DNA from: Terriglobia bacterium
GTDB taxonomy: Bacteria; Acidobacteriota; Terriglobia; UBA7540
Assembly: GCA_030042795.1 (NCBI GenBank)
Contig: JASHYZ010000239.1
Coordinates: 1 to 6,073 of the forward strand
Direction of reading: 5' to 3'
DNA length: 6,073 bases
The notes beneath the pieces are model-generated. The model was not told where the DNA came from. It saw nothing but the letters and a program-made list of their open reading frames with translations, and did no database searches. A program made the translations under genes and the position numbers. Below, in pieces: positions 1 through 6,030 of this stretch (its first letter is position 1; every line of letters starts with the position of its first letter).

Positions 1-1326
1 GATGAAACCTTGGCGCGCTTCCGAATCGGCTACGCGCCGTCCGAGGGTCACGCACTGCTGCGAAAACTCGAAGACGATGGCTTCAGCGGCGAGCTGATGG
101 AAAAGAGTGGCTTGGTGCTTGCGGAATCGGAAGGCCGGCGCCGGCTTGACCGGTTCCGCCGCCGGGTGATGTTCCCGATTGCGCGTGAAAGCGGTTCCGT
201 GGTGGCGTTCGGGGGCCGGGCGCTCGGGGACGAACAACCCAAGTATCTCAATTCACCGGAAACACCGATTTACACCAAGAGCCGCGTGCTATTTCACCTG
301 GACCGTGCTGCCAAGGCCATTCGCGAAGCGGACGAGGCGATTCTCGTGGAAGGCTACATGGACGCCATCGCCGTGGCCATGGCCGGGTTCGAACAGGTGA
401 CGGCCTCCTGTGGTACCAGCTTGACGTCGAACCAGGTCCGACTGCTGGGGCGGCACACCCGGCGTGTGGTGGTGAATTATGACCCCGACTCGGCCGGCCT
501 TGCCGCCGCCGAGCGCTCGCTTGACCTGTTGCTAGAGGAGGGTTTCGAGTGCCGAGTGCTGGCGCTGCCGGGCGGCCTTGATCCGGACGCGTTCATCCGT
601 CGCGAGGGCGCCGCCGCGTATGGTGAGCGCCTGAAGACAGCTCCGAATTACCTGGAGTATCTTGCCGACCGTGCTGCCGCCGCCCACGAGCTGCGCTCAC
701 CCCAAGGTAAGGTGGCTGCCGTCAACTCGCTCATGCCTCACCTCGTCAAGCTGCCGAGCGCGCTGCTTCGCCGCGAGTGGATTGATCGCCTCGCCGACCG
801 TCTGCACCTCGATGACCGCCTGTTGCGAGACGAGGTGCGGCGCGCAGCCGACGCGCGCCGTGAGGCGAAGGCCCCGGAAGCTTCGGCAGTGCTGGCTGCG
901 AGCCCCGCCGAAAAGGAGCTGTTGCGTGGATGCCTGGAAAGCGATGCCTTGGCTGACGAGTTCCTACCCGGCTTGGCCGCCGACGGAGCCCTCGAGAACA
1001 TTCCGACGTCAAACATATTTGGCGCCATCCTGGCGGCCCGAAGCCGTGGAGAGAAACCTGATTTGCCCCGGCTCGAAGAGTTCTTGGCGCCGGCCGAGCA
1101 GCGTCTAGCATATGATTGCCAATTCGCTGACGCCGAGCCACTTTCCCGTGAGGCGGCGGCGCGATGCTGCGACGCCCTTCGCCGCAAGAAGATGGAGCGT
1201 GAGCGAGATGAGATTCAGACTGCCATTCGCGCGGCTGAGCAGGCAGGTGACCAGGGCCGGCTGGCCGAGCTCTTGAGAACTAAGTCGAAATTAGCGAGCC
1301 AGATCGCTCAGCGGAGTTCGGCCTGA
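1..1326 (+). CDS. dnaG: DNA primase DnaG, 3' part (5' end outside window)
   Basis: DnaG makes the short RNA primers that start leading- and lagging-strand synthesis, working with the replicative helicase DnaB. The frame is open from base 1, giving 441 visible codons before TGA at 1324-1326. The N-terminal zinc-binding domain and the start of the polymerase domain, roughly 160-170 residues, lie off the left edge. The TTG at 10 is therefore not the true start. Visible signatures are RFRRRVMFPI followed by VVAFGGRAL (visible residues about 51-75), PKYLNSPETPIY (about 80-91), the TOPRIM segment with VEGYMDAIAVA (about 116-126) and SCGTSLT, then the metal-binding DPDSAG (about 161-166) and LPGGLDPDAFI. 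The last 140 or so residues are poorly conserved, alanine- and arginine-rich and helical, as expected for the helicase-interaction domain. The DPD where E. coli has DGD still keeps both acidic residues. rpoD follows 190 bp downstream, the standard neighbour. Confidence 0.96.
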   Translation, partial: DETLARFRIGYAPSEGHALLRKLEDDGFSGELMEKSGLVLAESEGRRRLDRFRRRVMFPIARESGSVVAFGGRALGDEQPKYLNSPETPIYTKSRVLFHLDRAAKAIREADEAILVEGYMDAIAVAMAGFEQVTASCGTSLTSNQVRLLGRHTRRVVVNYDPDSAGLAAAERSLDLLLEEGFECRVLALPGGLDPDAFIRREGAAAYGERLKTAPNYLEYLADRAAAAHELRSPQGKVAAVNSLMPHLVKLPSALLRREWIDRLADRLHLDDRLLRDEVRRAADARREAKAPEASAVLAASPAEKELLRGCLESDALADEFLPGLAADGALENIPTSNIFGAILAARSRGEKPDLPRLEEFLAPAEQRLAYDCQFADAEPLSREAAARCCDALRRKKMERERDEIQTAIRAAEQAGDQGRLAELLRTKSKLASQIAQRSSA

Positions 1327-1516
1327 AAAAAGCGCTTAAAGAAGTACGTCTTTCTGATGTAGCATAACATCTAATAAAATAGCTGAGGTGTCGGTCCTGG
1401 CGACTCAGTGTGTCGCGCAGTTCAAGTTCGTCTTAATTTCCGTGCCACGATCCTGGACGGCTTTTCGCGGTCTTGCAACATTGTGCGCGTTACTCGGCAG
1501 TTAGGGAGGGGTTTTC
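1327..1516 (+). promoter_or_regulatory. dnaG-rpoD spacer with possible rpoD promoter
   Basis: This 190-bp spacer starts with a clearly AT-rich part (1327-1380) and continues GC-rich up to the rpoD start. A TAAAAT at 1375-1380 matches five of six bases of a sigma-70 -10 box. The hexamer 17 bp upstream, TTCTGA at 1352-1357, matches the -35 consensus at only three positions, so a promoter is possible but weak on sequence grounds. Two small 5-bp hairpins lie in the same part (AAAGA/TCTTT at 1338-1353 and GATGT/ACATC at 1356-1371). Neither has a GC-rich stem followed by a T run, so I do not call a terminator. An internal rpoD promoter next to dnaG is common in this operon type, which supports the idea only by analogy. 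Confidence 0.3.
1503..1511 (+). promoter_or_regulatory. Shine-Dalgarno site of rpoD
   Basis: The purine run AGGGAGGGG ends five bases before the GTG at 1517. It is the only strong Shine-Dalgarno match in front of any gene in the window and it decides the start: the GTG gives the usual short N-terminus of a primary sigma factor. The other visible starts (3253, 4607, 6029) have weak or no such site, so rpoD appears set up for stronger translation than the iron genes. Confidence 0.8.
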
Positions 1517-3217
1517 GTGGCTTTCGAAGACAAATTCGATCCGGTCAATAAGCTGATCAATCTGGGTAAGCAGAAAGGTTATCTCCTCTACGATGAGGTT
1601 AATGATCTTTTGCCCTCCGACGTGCATTCCGCTGAGGAGCTCGAGGACGTGCTCTCGATGTTTGACAGTGAGGGCATTGCTGTGCTCGAGTCGCCCGGGG
1701 CCAAACTCGATCGAGTTGACAAGGATGACGAACTGAAGGGTGAGGATGAGGAGTCCGATGTAGACCTGACGCCGGGAGCGTTGGACAAGACCAACGATCC
1801 CGTGCGGATGTACCTGCGTGAAATGGGCACAGTTCCACTGCTCACGCGCGAGGGCGAGGTGGAGATCGCCAAGCGGATCGAGCGCGGCCAGCTTCAGGTG
1901 CTTAAGGCGCTCTCGCGGTCGCCGGTGGTTATCCAGGAGATGTTCGTCATCCGCCAGGACCTCGAAACGGGTGAACGCTCCACCAAGGAAGTGGTGGTTT
2001 TCAACGACGACGAGCTCACTGAGGAAAAGATTGCCGAACAAAAGCGGGAAGTGATCGCTACCATCAATGAGATTGAGCGCCTTCACAAGAAGGCGCTTCA
2101 GCTTCAGGAGAAGCGCGACTCGATTCCTCGCAGCAAGAAGCCGCGGGAGTACCGCCGCTATTACTGGGCGCAGGCCGAGCTGCGCGTCGGGGTGTCACAG
2201 GCGATCCGCAGGATGCAATTCACCCACGCCCAGCGCGAGGAGCTCATCCGGCGGGTGCAGAAGGCATCTGATGAGATTGCTTCCGTTGAGCGCGAGTCAA
2301 ACCGCCTGGAAAGAAAGCTTAAGACTGCCCGGCAGGGAACTGAGGCCGAAATCAAAAAGGACCTGCGGCTGGCCAGGGCGCGCCTGAGCGAGATTGAACA
2401 GCGCAATCAGACGGCAGTCTCCGACTTGCGTCGCACCGTTCAGACCATCAAGAGCGGCGAAACCGAAGCCAAGGCGGCCAAGCGTGAACTGATCGAGGCG
2501 AACCTGCGCCTGGTGGTTTCCATCGCCAAGAAATACACCAATCGCGGCCTTCAGTTCCTCGACTTGATCCAAGAGGGAAACATCGGTTTGATGAAGGCGG
2601 TGGACAAATTTGAGTACCGGCGCGGCTACAAGTTCTCGACCTACGCCACTTGGTGGATTCGCCAGGCGATCACACGGGCCATTGCCGATCAGGCGCGTAC
2701 CATTCGCATTCCTGTCCACATGATCGAGACCATCAACAAGCTCATCCGCACGTCGCGTCAGCTTGTTCAGGAGTATGGGCGCGAACCTACCTCGGAAGAG
2801 ATCGCCAAGCGCATGGACATCCCGGTGGTAAAGGTGCGCAAGGTGATGAAGATCGCTCAGGAACCCATCTCGCTGGAAACGCCGATTGGCGAGGAAGAGG
2901 ATTCCCATCTTGGCGATTTCATCGAAGACCGTGGCGTGATCTCGCCAGCCGAAGCCGTCATCAACATCAACCTGAAAGAGCAGACGGAAGCCGTGCTGAA
3001 GACCCTCACTCCGCGCGAGGAAAAGGTGATCAAGATGCGCTTCGGTCTCGACGACGGCAGCGAGCACACGCTCGAAGAGGTAGGCCAGAGCTTTGCCGTC
3101 ACTCGCGAGCGTATTCGTCAGATTGAGGCGAAGGCGCTGCGCAAGCTGCGCCACCCCTCGCGCAGCCGGCGACTTCGGGCGTTTCTGGACGCCCAGGCCC
3201 ATCAGGCAGCCGAGTAG
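1517..3217 (+). CDS. rpoD: RNA polymerase primary sigma factor (sigma-70, RpoD/SigA)
   Basis: This is the housekeeping sigma factor that directs core RNA polymerase to most promoters. It has 566 residues from a GTG start with a strong ribosome binding site. Domains in order: acidic region 1.1 (about 1-85); region 1.2 with [20 protein letters not shown] (about 93-112); a long charged, helical non-conserved linker (about 126-320); regions 2.1-2.4 with [37 protein letters not shown] and [16 protein letters not shown] (about 323-398); region 3 with REPTSEEIA and the 3.2 finger around [13 protein letters not shown] (about 458-471); region 4 with [14 protein letters not shown] and the DNA-binding helix-turn-helix [20 protein letters not shown] (about 488-547). 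A full region 1.1 plus linker marks it as primary rather than alternative sigma. It follows dnaG as in the macromolecular-synthesis operon. The linker is similar in extent to that of E. coli RpoD but rich in coiled-coil-like Glu/Lys/Arg/Gln patterns. Confidence 0.98.
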   Translation: MAFEDKFDPVNKLINLGKQKGYLLYDEVNDLLPSDVHSAEELEDVLSMFDSEGIAVLESPGAKLDRVDKDDELKGEDEESDVDLTPGALDKTNDPVRMYLREMGTVPLLTREGEVEIAKRIERGQLQVLKALSRSPVVIQEMFVIRQDLETGERSTKEVVVFNDDELTEEKIAEQKREVIATINEIERLHKKALQLQEKRDSIPRSKKPREYRRYYWAQAELRVGVSQAIRRMQFTHAQREELIRRVQKASDEIASVERESNRLERKLKTARQGTEAEIKKDLRLARARLSEIEQRNQTAVSDLRRTVQTIKSGETEAKAAKRELIEANLRLVVSIAKKYTNRGLQFLDLIQEGNIGLMKAVDKFEYRRGYKFSTYATWWIRQAITRAIADQARTIRIPVHMIETINKLIRTSRQLVQEYGREPTSEEIAKRMDIPVVKVRKVMKIAQEPISLETPIGEEEDSHLGDFIEDRGVISPAEAVININLKEQTEAVLKTLTPREEKVIKMRFGLDDGSEHTLEEVGQSFAVTRERIRQIEAKALRKLRHPSRSRRLRAFLDAQAHQAAE

Positions 3218-3252
3218 GGATAGACCTCCATCACAACAATCAGGTACCCCGA

Positions 3253-4542
3253 ATGTTGGAGTCACTCGTCATTACCCTGCGCGAAGGGGTTGAAGCCGCC
3301 CTGATCGTCGGCATCGTGCTGAGCTGTCTGCGGAAGACCGGCCGTTTGGCATGGGCGCGTGTCGTTTATCTCAGTCTGGGTCTGGCAGTCCTGGCGAGCC
3401 TCGCCTTGGGTGTATTGCTTCACCGTGTCAATGTAAGCGAGCTTGGCGACACCTACGAAGGCGGGTTAATGCTGGTGGCCGCGGTCTTTGTAGCGACTAT
3501 GGCCTGGTGGATGTGGCGCACCGGCAAGAGAATGAGGGGTGAGATCGAAGAGAGGCTCGCGCTCCTATCCGCCGGGCCAAGTCGTGGCGCAGCCATCGGG
3601 CTGTTCAGTTTTGTCTTCCTGATGGTGTTTCGCGAAGGCATCGAGACCGTGCTTTTTCTAGCCGCGGTTTCGCTTCGCACCACCAGTGCTCTGCTTAATT
3701 TCACCGGGGCGATTGTGGGTTTGGCGCTCGCCGTCGGGTTCGGCGTGGCCTTCTTCAAAGGCAGCCTTCGCGTGAACCTGGCGCGCTTCTTCCACATGAC
3801 CACGCTGGTGCTCTTCGCAATCTCTATCCAATTGCTCGTAACCGGTGTGCACGAACTCTCCGAAGCTGGCGCTTTGCCTTCGAGTCCTCAGGAGATGAGC
3901 CTGGTGGGCCCTATCGTCAACAATGATCTGCTCTTCATCGTCCTAGTGATCGCGGTTTGCCTGTTCCTCGTGGTGGCCGAGCGCGTGCGCAACCAGGCAG
4001 AAGTGGGTTTGGAAACGGGCCGGCTCAGCGCGCCGGAGCGCCGCAAGCTCCTGGCTGCCAGAGGCCGCGAGCGCTTCTGGAAGCTCGCAGCAACGGCCGT
4101 GGCACTCTCGGCCATTGCGCTGATCAGCGCCGAGATCGTTTATGCGCGCGTGGCACAGTCCGCGATTGCGCCGGTGCCGGTATCGATCGAAAATGACGAG
4201 CTGAGGATTCCTGTATCGGACCTTGCGGACCATAACCTGCACCACTTCGTGGTTGGAGTGAACGGCCACGCGGTACGCCTTATCGCAATTATTGACGCCT
4301 CGGATACTGTACGCGTGGCGCTAGACGCCTGCGCCATCTGCGGCTCTCAGGGATATTACCAGCAGGGCCAGAATGTCATCTGCCGCAATTGCGGAGCGGC
4401 GATCAATTTGCCCACCATCGGACACGCCGGTGGATGTAATCCCATCCCATTCGACCCGCCCTACAAGGTGGACGGCGGCACGCTGGTGATTTCGCAGGCG
4501 GCGCTGCAAGGTGCAGTCGGACACTTCAAGGGCAGCGAGTAG
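3253..4542 (+). CDS. FTR1-family iron permease fused to a DUF2318 Cys-rich domain
   Basis: A predicted inner-membrane iron importer of 429 residues. The N-terminal part is FTR1/FetM/EfeU-like. It has two REGxE motifs, REGVE (residues 10-14) and REGIE (127-131), which in this family line the iron path. I count about seven hydrophobic segments (roughly 12-27, 36-57, 70-88, 113-137, 150-168, 183-203, 224-242). A charged loop (about 243-275) and an extra hydrophobic segment (about 276-298) lead to a domain matching DUF2318: CAIC (360-363), CRNC (377-380) and HAGGC with Cys395. These five Cys suggest a metal, heme or Fe-S site, probably outside the membrane given the helix count. In Campylobacter the DUF2318 protein is separate (Cj1660) from Ftr1 (Cj1658). 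The ATG at 3253 has only a weak AGG at 3242-3244 upstream, but it places REGVE at the usual N-terminal position. The gene lies 35 bp after rpoD. The family assignment is firm; the exact substrate is inferred. Confidence 0.93.
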   Translation: MLESLVITLREGVEAALIVGIVLSCLRKTGRLAWARVVYLSLGLAVLASLALGVLLHRVNVSELGDTYEGGLMLVAAVFVATMAWWMWRTGKRMRGEIEERLALLSAGPSRGAAIGLFSFVFLMVFREGIETVLFLAAVSLRTTSALLNFTGAIVGLALAVGFGVAFFKGSLRVNLARFFHMTTLVLFAISIQLLVTGVHELSEAGALPSSPQEMSLVGPIVNNDLLFIVLVIAVCLFLVVAERVRNQAEVGLETGRLSAPERRKLLAARGRERFWKLAATAVALSAIALISAEIVYARVAQSAIAPVPVSIENDELRIPVSDLADHNLHHFVVGVNGHAVRLIAIIDASDTVRVALDACAICGSQGYYQQGQNVICRNCGAAINLPTIGHAGGCNPIPFDPPYKVDGGTLVISQAALQGAVGHFKGSE

Positions 4543-4591
4543 CGAATCGCGAGTATGTGAGTAGCGGGTTGCTATTCGCCATTCGCTATTC
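4535..4591 (+). repeat. Degenerate heptamer tandem repeat forming a hairpin at a gene junction
   Basis: Eight consecutive 7-base units with one extra base (T at 4556) start at 4535, 4542, 4549, 4557, 4564, 4571, 4578 and 4585. The first and third units are GCGAGTA, flanking GCGAATC; the sixth and eighth are GCTATTC, flanking GCCATTC. The left half is close to the reverse complement of the right half. As a result 4537-4555 pairs with 4573-4591 in a 19-position stem with one mismatch and two G-T (G-U in RNA) pairs around a 17-base loop. The left arm covers the TAG stop of the iron permease gene (4540-4542), and the right arm ends 15 bases before the next ATG. No T run follows, so a simple terminator is unlikely; an RNA-stability or processing hairpin, or a mobile short-repeat element, is possible. 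Confidence 0.8.
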
Positions 4592-4606
4592 ACCGCAATC
4601 ACGACG

Positions 4607-5890
4607 ATGCTGGCACGAATCATAACCCGCTCCTTGGTCCGCCGAGGCTGGCGCAAGGCCCTAAGCCTGGCCGCCATCGCGCTCGGGATCACCGCCGCCA
4701 CCGTGGTGGCAACGCTGGCGCTCGACGTTGGTGACCAGGTGAGCCGCGAGCTGCGCTCCTTCGGCGCCAACATCACAGTCATCTCTGCTGCGGACGGCCC
4801 GGCCGTCACAGTGGGCGGCGTTGACTATCGCCCCGCAGCCATGGGTGCCTTTCTGCACGAGGGCGATCTCCCCTCCCTGAAGAAGATATACTGGGCCAAC
4901 AACATCACGGCCTTCGCACCGTTTCTGTATGCTCCGGCATCCCTGGCCGGGCGGCGTGTGGTGCTGATTGGGAGCTGGTTTAGCCATTCGGTCCCGATCG
5001 GCAGCTCGGAGCCGTTCCGCACAGGCCTTCGTGATCTGCACATTGGCTGGCGCGTCCAAGGACAATGGCCGGACGATGAGGATCCGCATGCGTGCCTGGT
5101 GGGCGCCTCGCTCGCCCGCGCGGCCCGGCTGGCGCCGGGATCGATCGTTACGTTGACCAACCCTGAAGCCGGCGCCGGTGAACAGCAAAGTTATGTGTGC
5201 CGCGTGAGCGGAGTGGCGGACACCGGCGGAGTCGAGGACGGGCAGGTGATGGCGCCACTCGCTGCCGTGCAGACTTTCGCCGGCCAACAAGGCCTGGTAC
5301 GCCGCATCGAAGTGAGCGCGCTGACCAAGCCCGAGGACGACTTTGCGCGGCGTGACCCGAGGCGCATGACGCCCGACGAATTCGAGCGCTGGAGCTGCTC
5401 TCCTTATGTCAGTTCCATTGATTATCAGATCGAGCAGGCTATTCCGGGGTCAGTGGCACGGCCCGTTTTTCCGGTGACTGAGACTGAAGGACGCATCTTG
5501 GGGCGCATCAGTGGCTTGATGCTGGCGCTCGCGGTGGTGGCCCTGGTGACCGCGTGCCTTGCAGTAGCTTCCATGATGCTGGCTTCGGTGATCGAGCGCC
5601 GTGCCGAGATTGGGTTATACCAGTCGCTCGGCGCTACGCGGGCGCGTGTGGCCGCCATCTTTCTGCTGGAGGGCTCGGCCCTCGGATTGGCTGGCGGCGC
5701 GGCGGGATACCTCGCCGGTACGCTGCTGGCGCATTATCTGGGCAGGATCGTCTTCGGCAGTCCGCCCACTCTGCACGGTACGCTGTTGCCGGCGGTTCTG
5801 CTAGTGGCATTGCTGGTGACCTGGACCGGAAGCGCGGTGCCACTCGCGCGCGGCCTTCAGGAGCCGGCGGCCGTCGCGCTGCGTGATTGA
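4607..5890 (+). CDS. ABC transporter permease, MacB/FtsX type (Cj1661-like)
   Basis: A 427-residue membrane subunit with the MacB/FtsX architecture. One N-terminal transmembrane helix (about 18-40) follows a basic start (RSLVRRGWRK). A large extracytoplasmic domain (about 41-298) comes next, then three C-terminal helices (about 303-328, 347-379 and 391-413) that form the FtsX-like permease domain. The cytosolic loop ERRAEIGLYQSLGATRARV (about 330-348) is the classic contact to the ATPase in this family. The segment around MTPDEFERWSCSPYVSSIDYQIEQ (254 onward) recalls, from memory, the permeases linked to Ftr1/P19 loci such as C. jejuni Cj1661. No ATP-binding motifs are present, so a separate ATPase is needed. 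MacB-type systems usually move or extrude material on the periplasmic side by mechanotransmission rather than importing. The ATG at 4607 has no clear Shine-Dalgarno site but gives the expected N-terminus. The gene follows the FTR1-DUF2318 gene by 64 bp, so cotranscription is likely. Confidence 0.9.
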   Translation: MLARIITRSLVRRGWRKALSLAAIALGITAATVVATLALDVGDQVSRELRSFGANITVISAADGPAVTVGGVDYRPAAMGAFLHEGDLPSLKKIYWANNITAFAPFLYAPASLAGRRVVLIGSWFSHSVPIGSSEPFRTGLRDLHIGWRVQGQWPDDEDPHACLVGASLARAARLAPGSIVTLTNPEAGAGEQQSYVCRVSGVADTGGVEDGQVMAPLAAVQTFAGQQGLVRRIEVSALTKPEDDFARRDPRRMTPDEFERWSCSPYVSSIDYQIEQAIPGSVARPVFPVTETEGRILGRISGLMLALAVVALVTACLAVASMMLASVIERRAEIGLYQSLGATRARVAAIFLLEGSALGLAGGAAGYLAGTLLAHYLGRIVFGSPPTLHGTLLPAVLLVALLVTWTGSAVPLARGLQEPAAVALRD

Positions 5891-6030
5891 CTCATCGGCC
5901 CATTGACTCATTAACTCAATGGGCCGATGTCGCTAGTGGGTTCGGAGAATTGGAGAGGAGTTCGAATCCTCAACCGGGGCTCCTTTGCTTGAGTCAATGA
6001 ATCAATGAGCCAATCCTTCAATCAGTCCAT
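5884..6030 (+). repeat. Octamer tandem tracts in inverted orientation around a 69-base core
   Basis: The left tract has 8-base units starting at 5886, 5894, 5902, 5910 and 5918, with ATTGACTC at 5886 and 5902 and ATTAACTC at 5910. The right tract, on the opposite strand sense, has units starting at 5991, 5999, 6007, 6015 and 6023: GAGTCAAT, GAATCAAT, GAGCCAAT and more degenerate copies. Aligning 5884-5919 with the reverse complement of 5989-6024 without gaps gives 29 of 36 matches, so the tracts are inverted arms around 5920-5988. The left arm covers the TGA stop of the permease (5888-5890), and the right tract runs up to the probable next start codon at 6029. The arrangement resembles a small non-coding inverted-repeat element or an expanded short tandem repeat. 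No transposase or target duplication is visible. Confidence 0.75.
5893..5929 (+). other. Perfect 14-bp inverted repeat (hairpin) after the permease stop
   Basis: CATCGGCCCATTGA at 5893-5906 is exactly complementary to TCAATGGGCCGATG at 5916-5929, separated by a 9-base loop (5907-5915). It begins three bases after the TGA stop of the permease. The stem is stable and about half GC, but the downstream sequence has no T run, so it is not a typical intrinsic terminator. It may protect the 3' end of the upstream message or reduce readthrough to the next permease gene. It lies within the left octamer tract, so the two structures compete for the same bases. Confidence 0.85.

Noticed and set aside
10..12. 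TTG as a start codon for the first gene
   Set aside because: The frame is open to base 1, and the protein begins in the middle of the primase polymerase domain, so the true start is off the left edge.
738..1187. Overlapping minus-strand and plus-strand frames inside the 3' part of dnaG
   Set aside because: Their products are Arg/Ser/Ala-rich low-complexity strings typical of out-of-frame GC-rich DNA, and the dnaG frame is open across the whole stretch.
1327..1380. Rho-independent terminator after dnaG
   Set aside because: The hairpins here have only 5-bp, AT-containing stems and no T run on the + strand, so they do not meet terminator criteria.
3218..3252. Fur box in front of the iron permease gene
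   Set aside because: I looked for a match to the AT-rich GATAATGATAATC-type palindrome and found none; the spacer has no inverted AT-rich hexamers.
2297..3265. Long open frame of 322 codons on the minus strand opposite rpoD
   Set aside because: It is antisense to the fully conserved regions 2 to 4 of rpoD and its product shows no recognisable domain. Long antisense frames are expected opposite GC-rich coding DNA.
4661..5290. Minus-strand frame of 209 codons opposite the first permease
   Set aside because: No domain is recognisable, and the plus-strand frame has a coherent MacB/FtsX architecture over the same bases.
5931..5985. A tRNA gene suggested by the TTCGAATCC motif
   Set aside because: There is no 5' acceptor strand, D-arm or anticodon arm, the canonical T-stem pairing has a mismatch, and the space between flanking repeats is too short for a full tRNA.
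5886..6030. A CRISPR array in the repeat-rich spacer
   Set aside because: The units are 8 bases long, directly adjacent and degenerate, with no unique spacers of 25-40 bases between identical repeats and no cas gene in the window.
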